Assembly (NCBI RefSeq): GCF_019393635.1
Contig: NC_057864.1
Span: 475,558,617 to 475,622,616, forward strand
DNA from: Dromiciops gliroides
Lineage: Eukaryota; Chordata; Mammalia; Microbiotheria; Microbiotheriidae
Direction of reading: 5' to 3'
DNA length: 64,000 nucleotides
Within the stretch, counting starts at the first letter, position 1, and every line of letters starts with the position of its first letter. The notes under the pieces were generated by a model. That model was not told the DNA's origin. It saw only the letters and a list, made by a program, of their open reading frames with translations, and did no database searches. A program made the position numbers and the translations under genes. Below are positions 24,046-37,600 of the stretch, piece after piece.

Positions 24046-24153
24046 TTTTTTTGAGGGGGGGCTGGGCAATGAGGGTTAAGTGACTTGCCCAAGGTCACAC
24101 AGCTAGTAAGTGTCAAGTGTCTGAGGTCAAATTTGAACTCAGGTCCTCCTGAA
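24046..24153 (-). mobile_element. A-tailed SINE, 5'-truncated
   Basis: Identical target duplication tttgtccttc at 24036-24045 and 24154-24163. The head is missing, as in incomplete target-primed copying. Confidence 0.92.
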
Positions 24154-24154
24154 T

Positions 24155-24245
24155 TTGTCCTTCATTTTCAAAAAGGACCAACGTCATTATCAGGTGATGT
24201 CTTGACTCATGGGTGAATTGGATTTAAGTGAGCATGAATAATATA
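24155..24245 (+). repeat. Unnamed interspersed repeat, copy B
   Basis: gtccttcattttcaaaaagg through gaattggatttaagtgagc matches copy A. It runs straight into the CT-rich microsatellite at 24255, which may have grown inside it. Confidence 0.5.
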
Positions 24246-24253
24246 GCAATAGG

Positions 24254-24254
<1 letters not shown>

Positions 24255-24311
<57 letters not shown>

Positions 24312-24645
24312 CTCCTCCTCCTCCCTCTCTCTCTTCTCTCTTCTCTGTCTCTTCCTCTCTCCCCCTCCCTTTCCCTCTCTCCCTCCCTTTTCTCTCTCCT
24401 CTTCTCTCTCCTCCCTTTCTTTTTCTCTCCCTTTTACTCTTTCTCTTTTTCCCTCAGTCTTGCTCTCTCTCTCCCTCTCTTTCCCTGTCTCTCTCTCCTC
24501 TCTCTCACCCTCTCCCTCCTCTCTCCTTTCTCTCTCCTCTCTCTTCCCTTTCCTTTTCCCTCCCCTTTATTCTTCCTCTTTCTCCCTCAGGCTTGCTCCC
24601 TCTCTCTCCTTCTTCCTCTCCCCTCACCCTTTACTATATCTTCAG
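24255..24645. repeat. CT-rich polypyrimidine tract
   Basis: A clean (CT)n of about 55 bp, then 330 bp of diverged C/T-only sequence with few purines. Confidence 0.97.
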
Positions 24646-25305
24646 GTGGCTCTCTAGCACTGCCACCCAGTGCCTCAGTTTTTCAGTCCAGACTGGGGCA
24701 ATCTGATGCTGGTCTTCCAGTCTTTTGGTGCCATCTCCCTCCCTGCAGGATGAGAGCCCTTACAAAAACAAACAAACAAACAAATAAATGAGATTTTAAA
24801 AGGAAGCATGTCCTCTCAAATTTTTTCCTTCTGCCTTATTCCCTCCCCTATCCCCGCTCAGACCTGTCTTTCTCCTCACCATCTTCAGTCTCTCCTAGGT
24901 AGCAGCCAAACCCATCATCAGCTATGTCCCTTGGGGCAAACACACCTTATTTTCTCCAGTAAATCTGATGGGAAACATCTCAGCACAAGTTGTCCTTTGA
25001 CAACAAAATCTACATTTGAACCCTCTTCTCTCAACTCTCCCCACAACCACCTAGTTCAGACCCTCACCTAAATTATGGCCACAGCCCCTTCACTGGCCTT
25101 GCTGCCTCTAGATCCCCTTCACCTGGGGTCTTTGTGAGCTTGTGTGTGTGTTTTTAAATATTTTTAAACTGCATTTCGGCAGCTTTAGTCAGCCATGCTT
25201 TCTTATTTTCCAGTCAAAGAAGTGGAAGCTGGATGGCTGCAGTCTTTATGGATTTTGAGACATAAACAAGCCCTGGTTTAAAATTTAACCCCCTCCCCTT
25301 TTCAT

Positions 25306-25553
25306 TTGCTGTTGTTCCATCATTTCAGTCATGTCCGACTCTTCATGACCCCATTTGGTATTATCTTGGCAAACATCCCGGAGTGGTTTGTCATTTCCTT
25401 CTCCATCTTATTTGACAGAGGAAGAAACTGAGGCAAACAGGGTTAAGTGACTTGACCAGGGTCACACAGCTAGTAAATTTAGGAAGTCAGATTTGAAGTC
25501 AGGAAGATGAATTCAGGCTAGGCTCTCTATGCACTATGGCGCCACCTACCTGC
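25306..25553 (-). mobile_element. MAR1-like long SINE
   Basis: Complete reverse copy (gttgttccatcatttcagtc to gcgccacctacctgc). Confidence 0.9.
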
Positions 25554-25554
25554 A

Positions 25555-26470
25555 CAATGGGGGAGACAATCTATACCAAGCAAGCTATACACAAGCATCA
25601 ACAGTAAACAATTAAGAGACAGAAGGCACAAGAATTGAGATGGATTGGGAAAGGCCTCCTGGAAAAGATAAGATTTTAGCTGGAACTTTGAGCAAGCAAA
25701 GCTTTATTTACCCCTTGTAGATGAGTGGGACCTAGGGTGAAACTTTGAACATTCTCTTTTGTACTTGGTAAAGGATATGAAATAGGAGTAGCTCATTTGC
25801 ATATAACAAAGCCAGCAAATCTGCTGAACCCCCCAGACTTGGTTTCAACTAGCCTGAAAAGCATAGATTGCTCCCTTATCCTTTCCTTTACCCACTCATT
25901 TCCACTGACAAAACAAGAGACACTTAGAGTGAAAAAAATAAGAACCCTGAACTCCAGAGCTATTTGGTGATTATTGGGTAAATAGCTATTGCCTGGTTAT
26001 GACTTAGCCTTAAGAGATGAAGGTGTGAAAAAAGTATTGTCAGCCTCCATAGCCCTATTTCACAAAGAGCTATCAAAAGGGAAGACTGAGCCTAAGGACT
26101 CTAGCCTTGAATTGGGCAAGCCTTACATCCTCACTCCTTCTGAAAGAATGAAGCAGCTCCCCAGCCACGGATTTCAACAGAACCTGAAGCTAGAAACTGT
26201 GGAGATTCCAGCTGCCCATTCAAGCCAATTCCCATAGGTCCAAGCTGGAGCTGGACTCACAGAAGAATGCAGCTCCTTAGGAGATGAGCAGAAGACCCAT
26301 AGGTTATCTGGAGAAGGGGGGGTCTTAAGAAGCTACGTGAAGCTCGGGAATTCAGAAGTCTGGGCAGCTGCCACAAAGTTCGGGGCCAGGACTCATCAAG
26401 CAGTGCTGTTTGGCCTTATTGAATGTGAATCAGTATAGATGCTGTGTGTTTCTGTCACCTCCCCTTACAG
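25555..26470. other. Unassigned DNA before the SINE and L1
   Basis: The first 130 bp look L2-like. The rest gives no recognisable gene or repeat. Confidence 0.45.
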
Positions 26471-26487
26471 ACCTCAAGGAGGTAATT

Positions 26488-26636
26488 ATTATTTTCGGGG
26501 GGGTGGGGCAATGAGGGTTAAGTGACTTGCCCAGGGTCACACAGCTAGTAAGTGTCAAGTGCCTGGGGCCAAATTTGAATTCAGGTCCTCCTGAATCCAG
26601 GGCTGGTGCTCTATCCACTGCACCACCTAGCTGCCC
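26488..26636 (-). mobile_element. A-tailed SINE
   Basis: Identical 16-bp target duplication cctcaaggaggtaatt at 26472-26487 and 26637-26652. Confidence 0.95.
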
Positions 26637-26696
26637 CCTCAAGGAGGTAATTCTGCATTGCCTTGTTGCCCTAGAACTCCCTCATGGAAGACTGAA

Positions 26697-28072
<1,376 letters not shown>

Positions 28073-28429
28073 ATAAAGTATGCACCACCTCCCAGGCCGA
28101 GCCCCATTCACGCCGGGGACGGGCGGCTGGGGGGGGGGTCGTTTTTTTTTAACTTGGGCGGGGGGGCTTTTTTTTCCAAACTGATTCGTGTTTGTTTTTA
28201 TGTGGCCTTGATCTCTCTCCATTTCTCCCCCGGAGAACCCCCCTTATAAGGAGGAGTTTTTAGAAAAGAAATTAAAAAGCAGTTTAGCAAACGGGACTAA
28301 GGATGCGGAGATCCCCGCCCTCGGCCCCCCGCCTCGGGAAAGGCAGGAGCAACACACAGAGACACGGACACGCAGCCCTCCCCTCTCGGAACGGCGGCTA
28401 TTCCCGCCTCCCCATCCCACGTTCTCCAG

Positions 28430-28441
28430 TGCGCAGGCGCA
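28430..28441. promoter_or_regulatory. NRF1-like site
   Basis: TGCGCAGGCGCA, a near-palindrome matching the GCGCANGCGC core bound by NRF1. Confidence 0.6.
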
Positions 28442-28490
28442 CAAGGGGCAGGCCCTGCGACTTGGGCGCGCACGCTCCGGCGTCCGGGAG

Positions 28491-28500
28491 GGGGCGGGAC
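28491..28500 (+). promoter_or_regulatory. GC box (Sp1-type)
   Basis: GGGGCGGGAC, 60 bp upstream of the start codon. Confidence 0.6.
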
Positions 28501-28508
28501 GCGTCCGG

Positions 28509-28516
28509 TGACGTCA
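28509..28516. promoter_or_regulatory. CRE / ATF palindrome
   Basis: A perfect TGACGTCA, 44 bp upstream of the start codon, so probably in the core promoter or 5' leader. Confidence 0.7.
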
Positions 28517-28535
28517 CCACGCCGGCACGGGAAGG

Positions 28536-28545
28536 TGGCGGGAAA
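28536..28545 (+). promoter_or_regulatory. E2F-type site
   Basis: TGGCGGGAAA matches the E2F core GGCGGGAA and lies 15 bp before the ATG. This fits G1/S control of a replication gene. Confidence 0.65.
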
Positions 28546-28559
28546 GGATCCCGGTGACA

Positions 28560-28666
28560 ATGGAGGTGGCGGAGAACGGAACTGCTCCGGCCCGGGCCCC
28601 GGCCGCAGCCCCGGCCTCGGGCACGACTCCCGGCAAGGCCCCCGGGACTCACTACGAGCTGCCCTG
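28560..28666 (+). CDS. RFC2: RFC2 coding exon 1
   Basis: Encodes the variable Ala/Pro/Gly-rich N-terminus and ends HYELPW, where human has the same. The donor gtgagc splits the Trp codon (TG|G). Intron 1 is 973 bp. Confidence 0.97.
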
Positions 28667-31600
28667 GTGAGCGAGGGCCGGGGCGGGGGGAGGGGCCCTT
28701 GGGAGACGGGGTGACCATCCGTCAGTCAATCTACAAACACGCATTGATTAAGCTCCCGTTGTATGCATCGCTCCAGGCTGGGCTCCGGGGCCAGAGAGTC
28801 CCGGTGCAGCAGCCCCTGCCCGCGGGGGGGGGGGGGGCTCCCTCTGGAACCTGGGCTCTTAACGTTAGATAATACGAGAAAAAAAAGGAGGGGGCCAATA
28901 CGGAAGGGGTGGGGGAGTCAGGAAGGCTTCCCGTAGGAGGCGACCCCGGAGCAACATGGGGGTTTACGGGGTGGGGTGAGGAGGGAGGCGTTGGGGGGTG
29001 GCACCGACTGAGCAAAGACTCGGAGATGGAGAAGGGCCGAGGGGGCCGGGGGCTGGCTATGGGGGGGCAGGGGGGAGAGGTCAAGGAGTGGGGGTCCGGC
29101 CTGGGAAACCACCCTTAGAGCTTAGGGGGGCCATAAAATCTCAGCTCTAGAACGGGAAGGACTTCAGAGACCACCTAGACCATTTCACAGGTGGGGAAAC
29201 TGAGGCAGACAGGGGGAAGTGACTTGTCCAGGGTCACACAGCCAGTAAGCCTCTGAAGGGCTGTTATTATCCCCACTTTACAAATAAAGCTGCTGGGCTT
29301 CAACTCCTGTGCCAACAAACTCCTTGGATTGTAAGGACTTTGGCTCCAAAGTCAGAAGACCTGGGTTCAGATGCCTTTGTATTATTACCTTAGTAACTTT
29401 GGGGTAGATGTGACCCCGCAAGGGGAGCTCTGGCAGCTTGGGGCCTAGCAGACTTCTGGCAGAAGGTGGGAGTGGAACTGAGCCTTGAAGGACGCTGGGA
29501 GGAAGGGAGACTTGGACAACCGACCTCAGAGGTGCCTTCCTTGTGGCTCTAGACTTCTGAGCCCATGAGTGGGAATGTGTGATTTTAAATTTAAATGCAA
29601 TGAATTTAATTTTTTTATTTTAAGATTTTTTTTCGACAGGGTTGAAAAATACAGGCCAATGAAACTGAACGAAATTGTGGGGAATGAAGATACCGTGAGC
29701 CGCCTGGAGGTGAGGCACATGAGGGAGGGTCTCCAGGCTAGGCCGTCTCTGTTGTGTGTCCCTTAGGGAGCCTCGACTGACTCCCAGAGGCTGAGGCCCG
29801 GGCAGGGAGAGTCGAATGAAGGAGGTGCTCTGACGTTTGGCCAGCCATACTCACCTTCTTGTTACAAGAGTGTGCTCCTCCTGAGGGTTCACCAGGACCC
29901 TGAGCAGAAGTCACACAACCACAGCCTTGGGCTGGATGTCTAAGGAAGAACTCAGATTCCTCCTTGAGAGATGGGACAAGATAAGCTTTGTGGTCCCTTT
30001 GAACTCTTGAGATTCCCTTTAAAGGCACCATTGTCATCATCAACCAGCCAATCCAGGAACTTTTTTTTTTAATGACTATCTAATTTTTTCTCCAATTACA
30101 TTTAAAAACAATTTTTAACATTCATTAAAAAAATTTTCTTTGGGGGCAGCTGGGTGGTGCAGTGGATAAAGCATAAACCCTGGATTCAGGAGGATCTGAA
30201 TTCAAATCTGACTTCAGACACTTGACACTTAGTAGCTGTGTGACCCTGGGCAAGTCACTTAACCCCCATTGCCCCACCCCACCCCCCCAAAAAAATTTCT
30301 TTGAATTCCACATTCTCTCCCTCCTTCCGCTCCTCACCTCATTGATATAGGTAATACATGTGCAGTCGTGTGAAACACATTTCCATGTTGGTTGTGTTCT
30401 AAAAGAAAACAAACCAAAAAAAGAGAAAGAAAAAAAAGATAGTAAAGGAAGAGTCTGCTTGGATCTGCGTTCAGACCCCACAGTTCTTTCTCTGGATGTG
30501 GAGCGCATTTTCCATCGTGAGTCTGTGGGATTGTCTTGGATCGTTGTACTTCTGAGAAGAGCCAAGTCATTCCCAGTTCTTCTGTTATTCTGTACCTCCC
30601 GGTTCTGCTCCCTTCACTTCTCATCCTGCTCGTCATTTCTTACAACAGAGTAATATTCCATCACAATCATATCCCACAACTTGCCCAGCCATTCCCCAGT
30701 TGATGGGCATCCCCTTGATTTCTAGTCCTTAGCACAGAAGGATTTTTAAACACCTACTCTGTGCCAAGTCCCATGCCAGGTGTTGGGGATCCAAAGACAA
30801 GGTCAGGTCAAGTCAACAATAGATTTTTGTGAATGACTTTTGTTGTTTTTTAACATACATATACACACATAATATCTTCTATAAGATTTTTTCCATTCAC
30901 CTGCTTCCCTTCTTATCTTAGGTGCATTGATGTTGTCTGTGCAGAAGTTTTTCAGTTTTATGCAGTCAGAGAGATCTCTTTGATGGTCTGTGACTGCCTC
31001 TACCCCCTTGTTTGGTTGGGAATACATCTCCCCCTACCCCCTGAGCATTTATTAAGCCACCTACTGTGTGCCGGGTCTGCCCTCATTTACTTAGGAATGC
31101 TGACATGGCCCTGGGTTAGATGGGGGGCTAGGATGGGCTCAGGCCCTGATCCTTGGAAGTCTGCACCATAACCCAGTTAATTCTGTTTTTCCCCCATAGG
31201 TCTTTGCAAGAGAAGGGAATGTGCCCAATATTATCATTTCTGTAAGTACTTACTCTTGGGCCTCTTCAGTTTTATTTTCCCAGAAATAAAGAGGCTGAGG
31301 AAGCCCCATGTGAGTCCACAGCATTTAGTAAGCACCTGCTGTATACTAACCAATCCCAGGGATAGAAGGACAGACAAACATGGGGGCTGTTTTCAGCGGG
31401 GCTTCCCTTCTGGCGGGTGAGACAGCGTGGGAGTAACTTTGGGGTAGATGTGACCCCCCAAGGGGAGCTCTGGCAGCTTGGGGGCCTAGCAGACTTCTGG
31501 CAGAAGGTGGGAGTGGAACTGAGCCTTGAAGGATGCTGGGAGGGAGGGAGGGAGGGAGAGAGAGCGTTCCCAGTGTGGGGAAGGAGCCCCACAGGTTCTT

Positions 31601-34600
31601 ATTCTAAGTCAGCCACTCAGAGGTGTAGGAAGGAATAAGGCTCATCACTGCCCTCGGCCCCAATTTCCTCGGCTGGAAAGTGGGATGGTGATGACGGGCA
31701 GTACTTCCTGCCCCAGTCACCTGTGAGGCTCAGGAGAGATCACAGACCTGCCCATCACTGGGTCCAGTGGGCACATAAGTGGCCTTTGGGGAGGCCTTCA
31801 AGAGGGACGGAGGGAGGGGCTGAACCCCTCTGATGCCTTGAAACACTCACAGGAGGGTCTATTTCTAGGGTCCCCCAGGAACTGGCAAAACGACCAGCAT
31901 CCTGTGCTTGGCGAGGGCCTTGCTGGGCCCCTCCCTGAAAGACGCAGTTCTGGAGCTCAATGCCTCCAACGACAGGTGGGTGAAGGCCCCTCGGCAGCAC
32001 CAAGGGCATCAGGAGGCAGCCCCGGGCACATGGGCGGTTCTGCTCTTGGCACCACCCACATTGTGCTCGCCCCCAGTTACCTTAAGTAAAGAATTGTAAC
32101 TGTGGGCCCGTGCAGCCTGGACTGTCTCATATTTATTTCATGAGAACCTTCAGAATTCACTGTGTCCGCCCACACATTTCTCAAGTTCCTTTGTAAGTAG
32201 CCTTGGCCTTTGGAGCTAAAGGACCCCAGGGGTCACCCAGGATGAGGGGGTTTCACCTCGCTTATGTCCTGGATTCCTTTGTCGGCATCTGGTGAGGCCT
32301 GTGGAACGCTTCTCAGTCAGGTTTTTAGATGCATCAAAGCCATAGGATCATGAAAGAAACCAATTATATTGAAAGACAGTGGTCAAACCCCCTTCCCCCT
32401 TATTTTACTGATGACCCGGAGAGAGACCCTCGCCTCTAGGGCACCAACTGGAGAGGGCTCCCGCTTCTTTGGAATTTGGATTGGAGGCGGGCACAGTGGC
32501 CCGCTATAGCAAGTGCCCACGTAAAATCCTCTGCCTGGAGCACCTTGGTAGGGTTCAGCCAGGCAGGGTCAGGAGCTGGGAAGGGGCCTCTGTAGTGAGA
32601 ATGTGGGGCTTAAAGCCTTTGGAGGCCCTGGGTCGAGTGCCAGCCTTGCAGCTGCCCGGCCTCCCTGTCCTCAGCCTGGACATGGGGACCAGACCTAGCT
32701 CGGGGGGTTGGTGGAGGAAGCACTTGGGGAGCTCTCCTCATCGCGAGTCGGTTGTCGCTGCTCCTGAGGGGCTGGGGGCTCCCTGTTGATCTGTTTGCCT
32801 TGGGAAGGACGGGGTGATTTAGCTTTGTCGTTTCAGGGGCATTGACGTCGTAAGGAACAAGATCAAGATGTTCGCCCAGCAGAAGGTGACCCTCCCCAAA
32901 GGCCGGCACAAGATCATTATTCTTGACGAAGCAGACAGGTGGGAAGACTGGGTCTCGGGCCAGAAGCCGTGCGTGGGATGCTGTCTTTTGTGGTGTCCCT
33001 AAAGTGGGGGGTGGGGGGACAGGAAGCCAACCTCTGCCCTCTCAGGGGGGACTTGCTTCCCACATCTTTGATCTTTGGAAATCAATTTAGCCAAGCCTGG
33101 GCCTTAACCCTTATTTTTGATTGATGGAGCAGTCGTTTGTTAGATGCTGGTGAATATTTTTGTGGTTTTGTGCGTGACCGTGCCGGCCGCCTTGGCCTGA
33201 TGAAATCCAAGCGAGGCTTTACATGAAAAGTGCCAGCTTGTGGGTGAGCATGATCGGCCACACGCTGGAGGGGCCCAGGTGTTCCTGAGAACCGTGGGCG
33301 GCACCCCGCATTGCCTCTACTAGACTTATCTCTTAGAGGAGCAGGAGGAGGGACCGGGGAGTGAATGAATGTGAAGGCACCTGAGATAATTGTCCATGTA
33401 GGATTGCTCCTCATGGGTCATTCTAGGAAGCTTTAGGCCAGGGCTGCTTAGCCAGGGGCCTGGGGACAGGAGTCCTTGAACTTGGATCTTGATTTTCATT
33501 AACCTCTAACAGAAATCTAGCATTTCTTTTAGTCACGGCCATAGGCCGCAAACCTCCCACCTGAGGAGGGGCGTGGGAGCAGATCACCCACCTGAGCATT
33601 CTCTTGTCCTAGCATGACCGATGGAGCCCAGCAAGCCCTGCGGAGGACGATGGAAATCTACTCCAAGACGACCCGCTTTGCTCTCGCGTGTAACGCCTCA
33701 GATAAAATCATAGGTAAGGATGAGTAATGGAACCCCCTTCCTGCGTCTGCCCGTGTGTCCTTGCCAAACTTTGCACATCAGCCTAGATAGAGAGATGGAA
33801 GGGACTGACGGGTCCTGAGTCCCCCTGCCATTGACAGATGGGGAAACTGAGGCACAGTCACTTGGCTAGTAAGTGTCTGAACCAGGATTTGAACCCAGGT
33901 CTTCCTGGCTCCCAGTCCAGCGCTTTTAATCCACTACACCCCATTCCTCTCTGTCCTTCTGGAGTCCTTGAACTTGGATCAAAAAAACCCAACCTGGTTT
34001 CTTTATTTTCATTCATCTCTGACAGAAATTTAGCATTTCTTACCATTGTTTAAGGTCCCTTTATCACTCTTGTACGTTTGCCCACTCGGGTCCCTCCTCC
34101 CTGGAGAGTCTTCTCCCCTCCTTGCCCCCATCTCATTGCCATCTCTGAACCTCCTAATCCCTGTGAGCTCCTCTGGCATCTGCCGCCTGCATTGGCATTT
34201 CACACGGGCAGTTCCTCGTGAGCCTGGTGTGTCCATGCATCTGGGGCCACTGCTGGCTGGGGAGCCCCCTTTGTGGGGAGCCTGGCCCAGGGCCTTGTGG
34301 TAGCAGGGGCGCAGTCACTCTTTGCTCATTGAGTTTCTGAGCCTGCAGAGGCTCTGGTTAGCAGAGAGGTTTGACTTTGCCCCAGAGTGGGGCTTTTTAG
34401 TAGCGTGGCAGCAGCGCTGAGGTCCGTGTGCGGTGTTCTCTGAAGGAGGATAGCCCAGCGCAAAGGTTTGAGGAAGCTCCAGGTTTCAGAGGGAACAGCC
34501 CACGTTCACCACTGGATTGGTGCACACTTACTCACTGAAGCTGTGGTTTTGCTCTGGGAACGTCAGCAGCCGTGACCGCTGAGCAAGGGCTGCTCTCTTG

Positions 34601-37600
34601 CTAGGAGTCCTTGGCTCCCTCGAGTGTACATTTTAGGCTTTTTTGCTTTTTTTCAGAGGAATAAATAATGAGGTCAGCAAGTACTTGGGAAGAGAAATAA
34701 TAGTGTAGACAACTAAGTGGATGAATAAATTTAGGAATTTTTTGTTGTTGAGTCATTTTAGTTGTGTCCAACTCTTCCTGACCCCACGTGGGATTTTCTT
34801 GGCAAAGATACCGGAGTGGTTCGCCATTCCCTTTTCCATCTCATCTTGCAGTTGAGGAAACAGGCAAACAGGGTGATGTGACTTGTCCAGAGTAACACAG
34901 CCAGTAAGTGTCTGAGGCCGGATTTGAACTCAAGTCTTCCTGACTCTAGGCCCAGCGCCTTAACCACTGAGCCACCCATCTGCTTACTATGTGACTAACA
35001 GTGCTGGGTGCTGGCACTACAAACACAAATTCAAAGATACTCCGTGCCCTCAAGGAGCTCATATTTTGGTCAATGTTGTTGGATTTTGTTTTCATTTCTT
35101 TTTAAAAAATGTGTCCAGGGGCAGCTCGGTGGCACAGTGGATAAAGCACCGGCCCTGGATTCAGGAGGACCTGAGTTCAAATTCAGCCTCAGACACTTGA
35201 CACTTACGAGCTGTGTGACACCAGGCAAGTTACTTAACCCTCATTGCCCTGCAAAAAAAAAAAGTCCAAATTGCATTTTCTTTTAACAAAGAACCCCCCT
35301 TATCTGCACTGTTAGCAAAGCAGAAGTCAGAGAAGCTATACCTAGGAGAATATACACCAAGTGGTGTAGAGCGAAGGTGCTCTCCCTTTGGGAGTGAGGT
35401 AGCTCAGTACACGCAAGGAGATTCCCAGGTCTTAACCAAGGGGACACTCACCTGGTTCCTGCAGCATTCGGGGCGTGATGCTTCGACACCTTTGCTCTAG
35501 CCTAACCCAGAGAAGGATCACTTAGCTCTTAAAGAATTGGAATTTCTCTAAGAAACAAAGGCTGATCCCCCTAATCCTGCTGGTATTACTGCTCTGGTGT
35601 GACTAGGACTGAAAAAACCAAGGGAATGGATGTGAACACACTGCAACAAATAACAAATGGATCCTCCTTTTGGCATTCAAAGCCCCACTTCGTACCTTGC
35701 CCTGTCTTGCCTTTCCGATTTTCTTAATATCTTGTACCCCAACGCATAGTCTTCATCCGGCGACACTGGCCTCCTGGCCATTCTGCAGACAAGATCTTCC
35801 ATCTCTCAGCTTTGGACATTCTCAGGCTGCCCCCATGCTTGTAAAACTCCCTCTCCCCTGCTCTGACTACTGCCCTCCCCGGCTTCCTGTAAATCCCAAC
35901 TAAAATCCCACCTTCTATAGGAAGCCGCCTCAACCCTTCCTAATTCTAGTGCCTTCTGTTCATTATTTCTCCTTTATCTTGCATGATGGATGGATGGATG
36001 GAGAGAGATGCACACGCACACAACACACGACACGCGTGATATATGTTTGCATGTTAGAGAATAAGCTCCTGAAGGCAGGAACTGTCTTTGGCCTCTTTAC
36101 ATTTTACGAGTGCATAGCATAGTACCTGGCACTTAATAAATGCTTGTTAATCGATTGACTAGGGAGGCCCAAAACAAAGTAATTCATCAGAGAAGTGTGT
36201 GCTCAGAACAGAAAATGGATTGACCGAGCCACTGACCTTGTAATCAGGCAGGGCCCCCGTGCCCCTTGGCTGTGAGGAAACCTTCCGGTACCCCCTATTG
36301 AAGATAAAAAAGAGGCACGTTCTAGAGTTTACTGTGCACATAAAGAGGTGAATTGATTTTTCCTCTCAGAACACCATCAGATACATTACTGAGACACTCG
36401 ATTGGGTCCCGTGTCATTCTCGGGATAATTTTTTTTTAAGAGATGCCCAGATGTCCTGCTCTGCCTGAGCTTTGTTTCTGACTTTGGCTCCATTTGAGAA
36501 CAGGATGGAGAATGTTGCTCCATGGATAGGTTGTCATGAAAGGAATCATCGCCTTGGGAGCTGGTTTAGGAAGATTGGGATGCGCTTCTACAGGGGCCCA
36601 CCAGACATTATGTAACTTGATGGGCTGGAAATCCGTTTGGAGAGCTCGTCTTTCACTGATTCACTGTCCCTGGGTTTTTTTCCAGCTCAAAATGAAAAGG
36701 ATTTTGTGTCCTTTTGTGTCCTCGTTCATTTGGCTTTGATCAGTAGGGATTGTTCCTTCAATGTTCTCTTGAAGGTTTTTCAGATGGCTTAGATCACTCC
36801 CTTTTCCCCACCCTGACCCTCCTCCTTACACTTCTCTCTCCAGTACACAGTTTTTAAAAAGCCTAATATTACTGCTTCCAGAATATTTCAGTAGTATAAT
36901 AGAGTTATTTATCATGTTTCCCATACCTACTTGACGAGTTTCTTTTATATCTTGTAATGGGGGAGACAACACATAAAGGGGACCGGGGGCTGGAGAATGA
37001 ATTTAGGTTTGGAAAGTTAGAGGAGTGGTGAGGAGAGCCGGAGGGGAGCCGACTGACGCTCTCTCCAGTGGCAGGGACAATATTGATTTGATTTATGGGC
37101 CCAGAACTGGAAGTTAGGGAGGGGGAGGGAAAGGCAGATGATTGTAGTTCACATGAATACTATAGACTCAAGCAAGCAGAAAATCTCAATCTGGGTCAGT
37201 GGTTAAGGCAATAATTGCTTCAGGAGGTCAGAGAGTGACCCCCTTGGCATGATGAGTGAAACGTTTGTTGAAGAAGTGGGGACTGCAGGATCCCAGGGTT
37301 GGAGGGGGCTTCAGAAGCCCCAGCAAGTTGTTCTTGAACATCGGCTTGACTGTGTCGAGTGAAGGAAAACTCACCCCCTTCTGTGGCACTCCAATCCACT
37401 TTTACAGAATTCTGATTGTTAGGCTTTCCTTAAGTTGAGCTGAAATCTGCCTCTTGAAGCTTCCCCGCCCCCCATTGCTGCTTGTGGTGGCCCTCAGGAG
37501 AAGCAGAGCCCATCATAATCCCTTTTCTCCAGTCAGATATTCTTGTCCCCACCAAGCCATTTTCAGTGACCTGTCCTGTCCTCTAACCCATGTAGCACGA

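Larger units (their letters stand above)
28280..28720 (+). promoter_or_regulatory. RFC2: RFC2 CpG-rich promoter
   Basis: A GC- and CpG-dense block around the start codon, unlike the repeat-rich DNA on its left. Upstream of the ATG it holds, in order, an NRF1-like site, a GC box, a CRE and an E2F site, all within 135 bp. No TATA box is seen, as usual for a CpG-island housekeeping promoter. The transcription start must lie a little upstream of 28560. Confidence 0.88.

Noticed and set aside
25700-26470. Possible old LTR
   Set aside because: No defined TG/CA ends, target duplication, partner LTR or internal genes could be shown.
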